Shown piece by piece: positions 25,946-34,732 of a DNA stretch of 64,000 bases (positions within the stretch are counted from its first letter, which is position 1; each line of letters starts with the position of its first letter). Origin of the DNA: Paraburkholderia aromaticivorans (GTDB lineage Bacteria > Pseudomonadota > Gammaproteobacteria > Burkholderiales > Burkholderiaceae); contig NZ_CP051515.1 of assembly GCF_012689525.1 (NCBI RefSeq), forward strand, positions 1,240,001-1,304,000, read 5' to 3'. The position numbers were made by a program, and so were the translations under genes. The notes under the pieces were generated by a model. That model had not been told where the DNA came from and did not search any database. It saw only the letters and a list, made by a program, of their open reading frames with translations.

Positions 25946-27028
25946 ATGAAGAGGCAGATGTTCGCCGGCCTGGTGGCCGGGACGTTTGCGGTTTGTGGGC
26001 ATGCTGAATCGAGCGTAACGCTCTATGGCATTCTCGACACCGCAATCGAGTTCACCAATCATTGGCCAATCAATCCCGGCCAGTCTGGGACCACCGGCAA
26101 TCGCTGGTCAATGGCGGACGGAGCTCGTTCGGGTGGCTCACGCTGGGGTCTGACTGGCAATGAGGACCTCGGAGGTGGTCTGAAGGCGGAATTCCAGGTA
26201 GAGAGCGGATTTCTGGTTCCTAACGGCGCTTTGATGCAAGAGTTTTTTGGTCGTAGCGCGTGGGTCGGTCTGACGTCGCCGAAGGCTGGCACGCTTCGCT
26301 TTGGTAGACAGTACACGTCGCTCGTGGATGCACTTTACCCGTCGTCGCCGACGGACCTGTCGGGTACGTACGAGCCGGTCGTTGCGGAAGTCGGTTCAAA
26401 TCTTTGGGAGAGCAATGTCGTCAAGTACAAAAACGCTTTCGGACCGGTGACGCTGACGGGACACTATTCCTTTAGCAACCTTGCAGGGCAGTTCTCGAAT
26501 GGTTCGGGTTACGGTGGCGCTGCTTCATACGATAACGGCACGCTCTCTGTTAGCTTGGGATACGACAACCTTCACCGCTCAGAGGGTATTGGCAGCAACT
26601 ATGCGCGGTTCGAAAAGGCGGCTATCGGGATCACCTATTCAACCGCCGCGCTCAAGTTCATGGGAGGGTACCGGTATGGAAAGAACGATCCGCTCGCCGG
26701 GTACGCCGCACGCGACGATTACTTCTGGGTGGCCACACGCTACCTAATTGCCGTCGACAAGATCCTGACCCTTGCGTACTACTACGACCGCATTCAGACG
26801 GCAACTGGAGCTAATGGCGAGGTGACAAGGCCGGCCAGCCCCCAGCAGATCATGGCCATCGGCGATTACCTGCTATCAAAGCGCACCGATCTATACGTGG
26901 TAGTGGGCTATTCGCGTCATTCGGCGCTGAACTTCGACTCGTACAACGGCACGTCTGCTGCCTATCGGACCGCGTCTGCAGACGGTAGCCAGACCGGTGT
27001 GCAGGTTGGTGTGCGGCATTCGTTCTAA
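25946..27028 (+). CDS. Outer-membrane porin (Gram-negative trimeric, Porin_4)
   Basis: 360-residue 16-strand beta-barrel porin. A short signal peptide (MKRQMFAGLVAGTFAVCGHA) is followed by ESSVTLYGILDTAIEF, the hallmark mature N-terminus in Burkholderia. It also has GSRWGLTGNEDLGGGLKAEFQ (split) and a C-terminal strand ending in HSF, the BAM recognition signature. GGAGGGG precedes the ATG at 25946. It is the nearest full-length gene to LysR-type promoter copy 2, so it may import the substrate of the neighbouring catabolic genes. Confidence 0.92.
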   Translation: MKRQMFAGLVAGTFAVCGHAESSVTLYGILDTAIEFTNHWPINPGQSGTTGNRWSMADGARSGGSRWGLTGNEDLGGGLKAEFQVESGFLVPNGALMQEFFGRSAWVGLTSPKAGTLRFGRQYTSLVDALYPSSPTDLSGTYEPVVAEVGSNLWESNVVKYKNAFGPVTLTGHYSFSNLAGQFSNGSGYGGAASYDNGTLSVSLGYDNLHRSEGIGSNYARFEKAAIGITYSTAALKFMGGYRYGKNDPLAGYAARDDYFWVATRYLIAVDKILTLAYYYDRIQTATGANGEVTRPASPQQIMAIGDYLLSKRTDLYVVVGYSRHSALNFDSYNGTSAAYRTASADGSQTGVQVGVRHSF

Positions 27029-27191
27029 GGCTAAAAGACGTCAGGCCGGCCGCTTGTCGAAAGGCGATCTGTGTCGGGGAAGGCGCTGCTGTGGCGGTGT
27101 CTGCCTGACGGAAGATACCGCCATTGACTCGCAAAAGTTGCTGCGTGTATCCAAGCAGGCCTCAAACATCTCTAACATAGTGAAAAGCAAA

Positions 27192-27557
27192 ATGAGAACA
27201 ATCGTACAGATTGGATTGGTGGTCGCGTTGTCAGTTGCCGTTGCACCGTTGGCGACATTTGCGCAGGACGGCAATAGCGGTGCGGTGGTCGCGTCGGCGG
27301 CTGCGGGTGGCGCACCGAGCGCAAAATCAATCAGGGCCGCTAATCGTAAGCTCGCCAAAAATGTGCGAACTGCAATGGCGAAGGCAAACGGGATCGACAT
27401 GACGCAGTTGTTCGTCTACGCGAAAGGCGGCGCGATAACGTTGTCTGGTTCTGTGCCGAAGAGTGATCAGGTGGATCGCGCGGGAGAGATCGCCAAGAGT
27501 GTGCCTGGAGTCTCTTCAGTGGACAATCGGCTCAGCGTATATGCCATAGAGCGGTAA
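27192..27557 (+). CDS. BON-domain periplasmic protein
   Basis: 121-residue exported protein. It has a signal peptide (MRTIVQIGLVVALSVAVAPLATFA, split), a low-complexity linker rich in A, S and G, then one BON domain (KLAKNVRTAMAKANGID ... GGAITLSGSVPKSDQVDRAGEIA ... GVSSVDNRLSV). BON domains bind phospholipid surfaces, and small BON proteins are often stress-induced. The ATG at 27192 begins the signal peptide. It is separate from the porin gene by 163 bp. Confidence 0.82.
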   Translation: MRTIVQIGLVVALSVAVAPLATFAQDGNSGAVVASAAAGGAPSAKSIRAANRKLAKNVRTAMAKANGIDMTQLFVYAKGGAITLSGSVPKSDQVDRAGEIAKSVPGVSSVDNRLSVYAIER

Positions 27558-27566
27558 TCGCGAACC

Positions 27567-27591
27567 GGCCGTTGCTTGCCGTGCAACGGCC
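27567..27591. terminator. Hairpin between convergent BON and DUF4148 genes
   Basis: GGCCGTTGC and GCAACGGCC form a perfect 9-bp stem with a 7-nt loop, 10 bp after the BON gene stop. A weak T-containing tail follows on the plus strand. It probably serves both convergent genes. Confidence 0.55.
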
Positions 27592-27616
27592 CTGGCTTTG
27601 AATGGTCGTAGTCCGT

Positions 27617-27919
27617 CTATTGCACGTTCGCCGAAACTCCCGGCTGGCCGGATTGCGACGAACCGCTGGTCGACGGACCGTAGTTATTGGATGTTGCTTG
27701 ACCGGCGACATTTTGCCGGGCGACCCGAGCCTCCGCAGCCCGAAGGTTCGCGGGGTAGTAAGGACCCGTGGAAGCACCCTTAAATCCAGCGGCCTCGAGT
27801 TGGCCGAGTTCTGCACGCACCTGAGCGCGCGTGACAGGCGACGAAGATTGCTGAGCAAAGGACAGAACCGGAACGGCCAGAACTGAGGCGACGATTAGCG
27901 TGTTGAAAAGGGAATTCAT
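27617..27919 (-). CDS. DUF4148-type exported protein
   Basis: 100-residue small protein of a family common in Burkholderia. It has a signal peptide (MNSLFNTLIVASVLAVPVLS with AQQ after it), the DUF4148 core VTRAQVRAELGQLEAAGF followed by YYPANLRAAEARV, and a glutamine/serine-rich tail. The function is unknown. It is convergent with the BON gene. AGGCTGCCTCC precedes the ATG. Confidence 0.82.
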   Translation of the reverse strand: MNSLFNTLIVASVLAVPVLSFAQQSSSPVTRAQVRAELGQLEAAGFKGASTGPYYPANLRAAEARVARQNVAGQATSNNYGPSTSGSSQSGQPGVSANVQ

Positions 27920-28159
27920 GGAGGCAGCCTTGATGGGTTGATTTCGCGCTACAGACGTCCGTGTCCGCAGTCAGTGATCGTAGTGTAATAGGGATTACCA
28001 CTATTTCGCATCATGTTTTGCCAGGAAAGATCGTTGCGGGTTCGACTCAAATTGAACGCCAGATCGGGTAATTCGAATCCTTTGTGTCCAACGGATCTTG
28101 AAGATACTTAGCGTTGCGAAATTAACATGGAAATGCGCGTTGAACCCGTCTGACTGGTA
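27920..28159. other. Intergenic region, nothing recognised
   Basis: Divergent spacer of about 240 bp between the DUF4148 gene and the LysR-type promoter. It presumably includes the DUF4148 promoter. No gene was seen. Confidence 0.4.
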
Positions 28160-28224
28160 ATCACTTATTGAGATCATGCAGTCGATTTTTATCGTTGGAC
28201 AGCGATCACGGCGGCGTCGATAGT
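28160..28224 (+). promoter_or_regulatory. LysR-type promoter, copy 3
   Basis: ATC-N9-GAT dyad at 28160-28174, 20 bp, TTGGACA at 28195-28201, 17 bp, GATAGT at 28219-28224. GCGATCAC overlaps the -35 edge. Its layout is identical to copies 1 and 2. It serves the MFS and gentisate-dioxygenase-like pair. Confidence 0.72.
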
Positions 28225-28257
28225 GAGTAACAACGCAAAATCGAGCAGGAGACAAGG

Positions 28258-28401
28258 ATGATCGATGAACTTCCGGCGACGGGCGTAGCCGCTCACGCAT
28301 ATCACAAGAGCGCGTCCAGATTCGCGAGGGGCTTTGCCACGCTGCCAAAGTCATCCGCTATACATCGGTTGTACCAATCCTTAATAGCGTTCCTCAAGTG
28401 A
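28258..28401 (+). other. 47-codon frame in the leader of the MFS gene
   Basis: An ATG at 28258 sits behind AGGAGACAAGG and is the first start after promoter copy 3; the frame ends at 28399-28401. The sequence (MIDELPATGVAAHAYHKS...) is not recognised. It may be a short leader gene or the remains of a lost first gene. Confidence 0.35.
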
Positions 28402-28522
28402 TTAACGCCCTTAATTTCGATCTCGCCATGACCCCTTTCCCACTCGCGCAGCGAATTTCGAATGCGGCTCTGGCAATGCCGGCGTTCGAACGTGCGATGC
28501 CATCCAACCAGAAGGACTTCGA

Positions 28523-29824
28523 ATGAACGTCACCCCTCCGCTGGCGCCCTCAACGGTAGCGCCGTCGCACGTTGAGTCGTCAAAAAGCTATGAATGGAAA
28601 GCTGTCATGCTGATGGCCATCGGCATGGGGCTCGTCGGCATAGATCGCTTCCTGATTGTGCCGTTGATGCCAGTACTGATGCACGATTTGAAGCTCGACT
28701 ATCAGGACCTTGGGCATATCACGGGAGCATTGGCGCTCGCATGGGGCTTGTCGGCACTACTGACAGGAAATCTCTCAGACCGGATCGGCTTCAAGAGAGT
28801 CATCGTACCGGCCATGATCGGATTTTCGTTGCTGGCGGGTCTTGGCGGACTCGCGACGGGGGTCGGCAGCCTGATTGCCATCCGGGCATTCATGGGGGTA
28901 GCTGAGGGTGCCTTCACGCCTGCTAGCATAATTGCAACGATGGATGCGTCGCCACCGAGCCGGCACGGACGCAACGTCGGGATTCAGCAAATGATGCCAG
29001 CGCTTCTCGGGCTTGGTCTCACCCCGATCGTGGTGACGCAACTTCTCAAGGTGATGAGCTGGCCCTGGATTTTCCTGCTGGTGGCATTTCCGGGTCTCAT
29101 CGTAGCGTTCTTCGCGCAACGGGTGTTACGCCGGCCGTCACCGATGGAAATTGCGAAGCACACCATGACACACGATGCTGCTCAGCATCGCTGGTATGAG
29201 GTGTTTCGCTATCGCAATGTGCCGCTCGGCATCATTTGCATGTTGTGTTGGCTCGCGTGCCAGATCGTCATTGCTGCGTTGTTTCCCAACTATCTTGTCG
29301 ACTATCTGCATCTGGATATGCAGCAGATGGGTTTCATTCTTTCCTCGCTGGGCTTTGGCGGGGCGATCGGGGCTCTCGTGCTGCCGGCACTTTCAGACCG
29401 CGTCGGCCGCAAACCCGTCATGCTGTTTTCCGCGGCGGGCGTATTTCTGTCGCTTTGGATTTTCCTGCGAACCGGAGCGTCGCCGGTTCCGTTGTTCATC
29501 TGCCTGATGATCGCCATGGGTTGTCTGTACAGCCTGATCACACTGACCGTTGGTCCGGTCGCGGCGGAAGCCGTGCCGGTTCAACTGATGTCCACGGCAT
29601 CGGGCATGATCATCGGTATTGGGGAAGTCTTTGGCGGCGGCGTGGCACCGGCGTATGCAGGCTATCTGGCCAAACATTTCGGCATCGAGCATGCGGTGAC
29701 TATGCCGCTTTGGACAATCTGCGCTGGAGCCATTGCAGTCGCGGCGTTAAAGGAAACAGCTCCTGCGCGGATTTTCAATAAACGCGGGATTGAGTCGGAA
29801 AAGGACGAGGGAAACGATGCCTGA
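28523..29824 (+). CDS. MFS transporter, probably aromatic acid
   Basis: 433-residue 12-TM major facilitator, inner membrane. The loop motif GNLSDRIGFKRVIVPAMIG (~res. 82-100) after TM2 and its repeat LSDRVGRKPVMLFSA (~290-305) after TM8 are present. AAGGAC precedes the start at 28523. The stop overlaps the start of the gentisate 1,2-dioxygenase-like gene by 8 bp, so the two are translationally coupled. Import of the dioxygenase substrate, such as gentisate or a related hydroxybenzoate, is the natural inference. Confidence 0.87.
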   Translation: MNVTPPLAPSTVAPSHVESSKSYEWKAVMLMAIGMGLVGIDRFLIVPLMPVLMHDLKLDYQDLGHITGALALAWGLSALLTGNLSDRIGFKRVIVPAMIGFSLLAGLGGLATGVGSLIAIRAFMGVAEGAFTPASIIATMDASPPSRHGRNVGIQQMMPALLGLGLTPIVVTQLLKVMSWPWIFLLVAFPGLIVAFFAQRVLRRPSPMEIAKHTMTHDAAQHRWYEVFRYRNVPLGIICMLCWLACQIVIAALFPNYLVDYLHLDMQQMGFILSSLGFGGAIGALVLPALSDRVGRKPVMLFSAAGVFLSLWIFLRTGASPVPLFICLMIAMGCLYSLITLTVGPVAAEAVPVQLMSTASGMIIGIGEVFGGGVAPAYAGYLAKHFGIEHAVTMPLWTICAGAIAVAALKETAPARIFNKRGIESEKDEGNDA

Positions 29825-30878
29825 TAACTCTGACAAGCTGCGTGTGATGGAGACGCCCGAGCGTGAGGCTTTTTACGAACGGATCGGCCAGAAGAACCTC
29901 GCGCCGCTTTGGACGTCGCTGAATGACCTGATTACGCCCGAGCCGCGGAGCAAATGCGTGCCGGCACACTGGCGTTTCGCAGACGTCCGCGCGGCCATGA
30001 TGGAGGCCGGCGACATCATTACGGCAAAGGAAGCCGAGCGGCGCGTGCTCGTGCTAGAGAACCCCGGCCTGCGTGGTGAATCGAAGATCACGACCGATCT
30101 GTATGCGGGGGTGCAACTTGTCCTTCCCGGCGAGATCGCGCCCGCGCACCGTCACGCGCAGACGGCGCTTCGTTTTGTGATGGAAGGCGCTGGCGCTCAC
30201 ACATCGGTGAATGGCGAACGCACAATGATGAACGAAGGGGATTTCATTATCACGCCGCCGATGGCGTGGCACGATCATGGCAATGAAAGCGACCGGCCGA
30301 TTATCTGGCTGGACGGTCTGGACATACCGGTGGTGCAGTTTGTGGACGCTTCGTTTGCCGAGCATCTCGGCGAGGACGAACAATCGATTACACGCCCCGT
30401 CGGCGACAGTGACGTCCGCTACGGAGCCAATCTGCTTCCGGTAGACCATCGTCCTGCCGGCGGGACCTCGCCCATCTTTAACTATCCGTATGGGCGGACA
30501 CGCGAAGCGCTGGAGCGGATGCGCCGCGCGAACGCCTGGGATCCCTGTCATGGGCTGAAGATGAAATACGTCAACCCAAACAATGGAAAGTATGCGATGG
30601 CGACGATGGCTACCTTCACGCAGTTGCTGCCCAAGGGGTTTTCGACGGAGGCGTACCGTTCAACCGACGCTACGGTCTTTGTGCCTATCGAAGGGCGGGG
30701 CCGTAGTCGGATCGGAAACGACGTCACCGTGGAATGGAGCAAGCGAGATATCTTTGTCGTCCCGTCGTGGCATCACGTTCAGCACGAGGCTGACGAGGAC
30801 AGCGTCTTGTTCTCGTTTTCCGACCGGCCCATACAGGAGGCGCTCCATCTGTTCAAGGAGGAAAGGGGCGCGGCCTGA
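29817..30878 (+). CDS. Gentisate 1,2-dioxygenase-like cupin
   Basis: 353-residue bicupin of the gentisate / salicylate 1,2-dioxygenase family, which opens the ring next to the carboxylate using Fe(II). The N-terminal cupin has the metal pair HRH in PAHRHAQTALRFVMEG (~res. 109-124) and its partner histidine region PPMAWHDHGN (~148-157). A second, weaker cupin ends in PSWHHVQHEADEDSVLFSF. The start at 29817 overlaps the MFS stop. No maleylpyruvate hydrolase or isomerase is adjacent; the nearest candidate is the FAH protein at 15418. Gentisate is the most likely substrate, but salicylate or a hydroxynaphthoate cannot be excluded. Confidence 0.85.
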   Translation: MPDNSDKLRVMETPEREAFYERIGQKNLAPLWTSLNDLITPEPRSKCVPAHWRFADVRAAMMEAGDIITAKEAERRVLVLENPGLRGESKITTDLYAGVQLVLPGEIAPAHRHAQTALRFVMEGAGAHTSVNGERTMMNEGDFIITPPMAWHDHGNESDRPIIWLDGLDIPVVQFVDASFAEHLGEDEQSITRPVGDSDVRYGANLLPVDHRPAGGTSPIFNYPYGRTREALERMRRANAWDPCHGLKMKYVNPNNGKYAMATMATFTQLLPKGFSTEAYRSTDATVFVPIEGRGRSRIGNDVTVEWSKRDIFVVPSWHHVQHEADEDSVLFSFSDRPIQEALHLFKEERGAA

Positions 30879-31200
30879 ATCGCCTCCGGTAACGTGCGCC
30901 GCGTCGTGGCGAATTTGATCTCGAAAAGGCATATGGTCAGTCCTCGCAGACGGCCCAAACGATGTTCTTGTTGTGGGTGATCGTCCGCAGTTGCAGCTGC
31001 TTTTCATAGGCCTTGGAGTGAATGCCGGACGCCACCACCCTGGCCACATCGTTGCGACGTTGGCGGCCTCGCTTATCGACCGATCAGGGGAATCGCCCAA
31101 GGGTATAACTGCAATCTTTGCCATCCAGCGGGCAGTCAAATTTCCCCACCTTCGAACCCGAGACCGGCACCCGCGGATACCTGGAGCGCGATCACGGCGC
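30879..31200. other. Intergenic region with unassigned minus-strand coding-like segment
   Basis: About 320 bp. On the minus strand one frame reads FDCPLDGKDCSYTLGRFP, a stop, then ASGIHSKAYEKQLQLRTITH and ends NKNIVWAVCED at 30937. Both halves share the same frame and look like a real protein interrupted by a TGA at 31084-31086. I do not recognise it, and no start is evident. It marks the edge between the accessory catabolic region and the housekeeping region. Confidence 0.35.
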
Positions 31201-32289
31201 TTATAGGGCTTGTCTTGCGGCCTGGCGTTCAGTAGGAGCGGACAGGTTCGCTTCACGGAGTTCTCCTCGACGGATAACTACCATGAATTTTTCCCGCAAT
31301 TTACCTGCAAAGCTGGCGGAAACAGGCGGATCACTCTGGATGAAATCGGGCAGATTGCCATGCACCGGATGCGCAACCGAAGCGAATGCGTAAAGCCTCA
31401 ACCACTCGCTGTAGCCCCGTACGAGAAAGCCCCCTGAGCGCTCTATGTATTGCTGGCGGGACGTTTCATAGACGTCCCGGAGTGCAAACCACGGTACATG
31501 AGGCAAGTCATGATGAACGAGATGGTAGTTGTTGTTCAGAAAGAGCAGACGCCAGAACCACGCGGCTTCGTTAATGACGGTGCGATGCTCATGCGCTTGC
31601 GCCTCGCGATGTTCCTGAAACGAACGGATCGAACCCAACGACAGGGCTCCATAACCCGCACCGACGATAAAGACCCACGCCGGGATTCCGCACGCATGTT
31701 GCAGCCAGGCCGCGAGCACGGCGACGGCGGCGAAGTGCGCGAGCCACACCGGGACATCGCGCCAATCGCCGCTTTTGATCTTACGCAGCGCATCCACGCC
31801 CGTTGCGGCGATGGCGAACGCCGGACCGACAAGCAGGCGGCCGATAAACGTATTACGGAAGGTCAGCAGCGCGCGAATCGCCCAACCTGTGCGTCGCCAT
31901 ACGAGCGCGCTGACGAAGTAACTTTCGGGGTCGCGCTCGGAATGCGTCAGATGCGGATCGTCGTGATGCTGAAGATGTGAATCGCGATAGATGCCATACG
32001 GAAACCACACGGCGAGCGGCGCGAAACCGAGCAGGGCGTTGACGAGCGGCGAGCGCGTGGGATGACCGTGCAGCAGTTCATGTTGCAACGACATGTACCA
32101 CGTGCCGAGCACAGCGAGCAGGAGCGTGGTGAACGGCAGGCCAAGTTCGCGCGCATGGGTCGCCACGCCGAACCATCCCCCATAGATCGTTATGATTAGC
32201 GCCCAGGTCGGCCATTGCGTGCGCCATGTCCAGCTTGTCGCCATGCGGGCGAGTGTGTTGCGTTGCGTGTCGTCGAGATAAATCGCCAT
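31201..32289 (-). CDS. Fatty acid desaturase
   Basis: 362-residue integral-membrane di-iron desaturase. The three histidine boxes are HELLHGH (~res. 70-76), HLQHHDDPH (~105-113) and HHDLPH (~264-269), and membrane segments flank them (for example the stretch around TTLLLAVLGTWYM). It introduces a cis double bond or hydroxyl into acyl chains using O2 and external electrons. The start at 32289 is the first ATG of the conserved protein. It stands alone. Confidence 0.88.
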   Translation of the reverse strand: MAIYLDDTQRNTLARMATSWTWRTQWPTWALIITIYGGWFGVATHARELGLPFTTLLLAVLGTWYMSLQHELLHGHPTRSPLVNALLGFAPLAVWFPYGIYRDSHLQHHDDPHLTHSERDPESYFVSALVWRRTGWAIRALLTFRNTFIGRLLVGPAFAIAATGVDALRKIKSGDWRDVPVWLAHFAAVAVLAAWLQHACGIPAWVFIVGAGYGALSLGSIRSFQEHREAQAHEHRTVINEAAWFWRLLFLNNNYHLVHHDLPHVPWFALRDVYETSRQQYIERSGGFLVRGYSEWLRLYAFASVAHPVHGNLPDFIQSDPPVSASFAGKLREKFMVVIRRGELREANLSAPTERQAARQAL

Positions 32290-32440
32290 TGACAGGATCG
32301 GTCGGAATGCAGGTTCAGACCGATCCTACGGACCCGCGCGCGTTGCCAGAACCAATTTGTTCAGCAATGCATCTGTGAAAACGTGAAAAGGCGGGCGGGC
32401 CTAAGCGCCGGCGCGCCTTCCGGCCTTATTGGTCAGGCGC

Positions 32441-33229
32441 TCAGGGCGCGTCCGCCACGCGGCAGGCGTGATCCTGGAGACCTTCAGCCGAGCCGCTGCC
32501 GTTGTCCACGTCGATCCCGCTGTTCACGATCAACCAGCCGTCCTTGTCGGCGGACGGCCCCGCGCCCGTCACGAGGATGGTTTGCCCGGCCATCGCCGCC
32601 GCGCCCTGATTGTCCCGCGCGACGATGCGAAACGGGTTGTCAGCTGCGCCAAGCGAGGTCACGCGCATGATGCGGTAGCGATTACCGTCGAGTGTCTCCC
32701 AGCGCCATTCATCCGGCGAATCTTTGGCGTGACGCGCGAGCGCTTCGCTGATATCGGCGCGCATGCAATCGATATGAATATGCAACTGGTTCTGCGTGCG
32801 GCGATATTGCGAGTTGATTTCTAGGCCGAGTTGATTGTCGGGCAGCGAGCGTTCGACCGACTTCTCCACGTAGGTCCGCGCGTCCCAGGCGTCCACCCAG
32901 TAATCCTGTGCATGCGGCGCGAGCACGAGCGGGCTTTCGATACCGGTGATGCGATCGGTCGGAATCAACAGGTGCTGCGAGCGTCCGACGATATCCTTCA
33001 GGATAGCGTAGCGTTTGTTCAGGTCGACAAACGTGCATTGACCCGGCGTGCCGGTTGCCTGCTGCGACGGCACGCAACGCAAATCGACGATTTTCCACAG
33101 CGCGTTCGAGTCGACCGCGGCGAGGCGCGCGCATGCGCTGGCGGCCAACGCGAGGGCCAACGCCGCAGCGACTCGCGTGCCGTGGCGTAAGAGGGCCCGC
33201 TGCGGGAGAGCGGGCGTTGATGTTTTCAT
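32441..33229 (-). CDS. cdh: CDP-diacylglycerol diphosphatase (Cdh family)
   Basis: 262-residue exported enzyme of the Cdh family, hydrolysing CDP-diacylglycerol to phosphatidate and CMP. A signal peptide ends in a lipobox-like LAASAC (~res. 28-33), so it may be a lipoprotein. Family motifs are LWKIVDLRCVPSQQ (~44-57), LIPTDRITGIESPL (~87-100) and the catalytic HIH in SQYRRTQNQLHIHIDC (~140-155). Convergence of motif order and length with the family is good. It is close to, but separate from, the amidase gene. Confidence 0.85.
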   Translation of the reverse strand: MKTSTPALPQRALLRHGTRVAAALALALAASACARLAAVDSNALWKIVDLRCVPSQQATGTPGQCTFVDLNKRYAILKDIVGRSQHLLIPTDRITGIESPLVLAPHAQDYWVDAWDARTYVEKSVERSLPDNQLGLEINSQYRRTQNQLHIHIDCMRADISEALARHAKDSPDEWRWETLDGNRYRIMRVTSLGAADNPFRIVARDNQGAAAMAGQTILVTGAGPSADKDGWLIVNSGIDVDNGSGSAEGLQDHACRVADAP

Positions 33230-33277
33230 CGGCGGATTGGTTGAGTTTTTAGAGGTGTTGTGAAGGTGGCTGCGGTA

Positions 33278-34732
33278 TCAAAGCGTGGGCGCCGGCAGCA
33301 CGCCGAGAAGCTGCTCGAAAGCAATGCCGATCGCCAGCAGGCGCCGGTCTTCGCCGAGCGGGCCGTCCAGTTCGAGTCCGACCGGCAAGCCGCTCGCGGT
33401 CATGCCCGCCGGCAGCGAGAGCCCCGGAATGCCCGAGGTGCTGGCCGGATCGGTGTTGCGCAGGAATGCATCCATGGTGTCGATCGGCTCTGAACCGTCG
33501 ATCGAGACCGTCGACGAGCCGTTCACGTCGTCGATCGGCACGGCGGCGAGGCGCGTGGTCGGAAACAGCAGCGCATCGAGGCGCTCGTCGGCGAACGTCG
33601 CGGCCACATACTGCTGCAAGCGCGGCCGCCAATGATTCAGCGCCGCCTCGTAGCGGTCGCCGAGCACATCGTCGAGCACGCCGTCGTAAATCGCGCGCAC
33701 GTCCGGGCTGGCAATGCGGGCCGCCAATTCGACGATGGTTTTGACGGGCGCGTCGTTGGCGACGAGCCAGGCGGGCACGTCGTCGCGCGGCTCATGGATT
33801 GCGATCGGGCCGCCCACCATGCCGTTCAGATCGTCCAGATCGCTCATCGCCACCGGCACGAACACCACGCCGGCCGCTTCGAGTCTCTTCAACGCGGTCC
33901 GTGCGACGTCTTCCACCTGGCGTTCGAGTCCTTCCCACAGCGGCGCGGGCAAGCCGATGCGCAAGCCGCTCAACGCGACGGTTGGCAATGCGCCGGCACC
34001 GGTGATCACGCCGTCGAGCAGCGCGATATCGGCGACGGTGCGTGCCATCGGCCCGACGGTGTCGCGCGTATGGCTGATCGGCACCACGGCGTCTGGATCG
34101 TGATAGCGCCGTTCGGCGCCGCCGTTGCCGACTGACGGACGAAACCCCGCCGTGCCCGTCAACGCGGCCGGAATGCGAGTCGAGCCGCCGGTGTCGGTGC
34201 CGAGACCCGCGGGCGCGATGCGAGCGGCAATCGCCGCGGCGGTGCCGCCCGACGAGCCGCCAGGAATCAGCCTGGGATCGTAGGGATTGCGCACCGGGCC
34301 GGCATGCGTGGCGAGGTTCGTACTCGTGATGCCGAACGCCAGTTCATGCATGTTGGCCTTGCCGAGCACGATCGCGCCGGCGTCGATAAGGCGCTGGACG
34401 GAGGGCGCATTGGTCTTCGGTATGAAGCCCTCGAGCGCCGGTGTGCCCGCCGAGGTCTGCATGCCCGCCGTGTTGATGTTGTCCTTCACGACTATGGCCA
34501 AACCCGCGAGCGGCAAGCGAGCCTTCTCGGCTGCGGGCAATGCGTCGATGCGCCGCGCGGCGGCGAGCGCGCCGTCGAGGTCGAGCGCGGTGAGCGCATT
34601 GAGGCTCGAGAGCGCCGCCGCGCGTGCGAGCAAGGTGGCCACGTAGTCGGCGGCATTCAGGCGGCCTGACTGGATCGCGGCGACGGCTTCGGTGGCGGTC
34701 AACGCGAGTTGTTCATCGACGGTCCATGTCAT
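33278..34732 (-). CDS. Amidase (amidase signature family)
   Basis: 484-residue serine hydrolase with the Ser-cisSer-Lys triad: lysine in IVVKDNINTAG (~res. 81-91), GGSSGG (~158-163) and the nucleophile in GTDTGGSTRIPAA (~177-189). It cleaves amides of unspecified substrates in the cytoplasm. The start at 34732 overlaps by 20 bp the end of the broken ferritin-like gene, which suggests they were once co-transcribed. The protein looks complete. Confidence 0.9.
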   Translation of the reverse strand: MTWTVDEQLALTATEAVAAIQSGRLNAADYVATLLARAAALSSLNALTALDLDGALAAARRIDALPAAEKARLPLAGLAIVVKDNINTAGMQTSAGTPALEGFIPKTNAPSVQRLIDAGAIVLGKANMHELAFGITSTNLATHAGPVRNPYDPRLIPGGSSGGTAAAIAARIAPAGLGTDTGGSTRIPAALTGTAGFRPSVGNGGAERRYHDPDAVVPISHTRDTVGPMARTVADIALLDGVITGAGALPTVALSGLRIGLPAPLWEGLERQVEDVARTALKRLEAAGVVFVPVAMSDLDDLNGMVGGPIAIHEPRDDVPAWLVANDAPVKTIVELAARIASPDVRAIYDGVLDDVLGDRYEAALNHWRPRLQQYVAATFADERLDALLFPTTRLAAVPIDDVNGSSTVSIDGSEPIDTMDAFLRNTDPASTSGIPGLSLPAGMTASGLPVGLELDGPLGEDRRLLAIGIAFEQLLGVLPAPTL

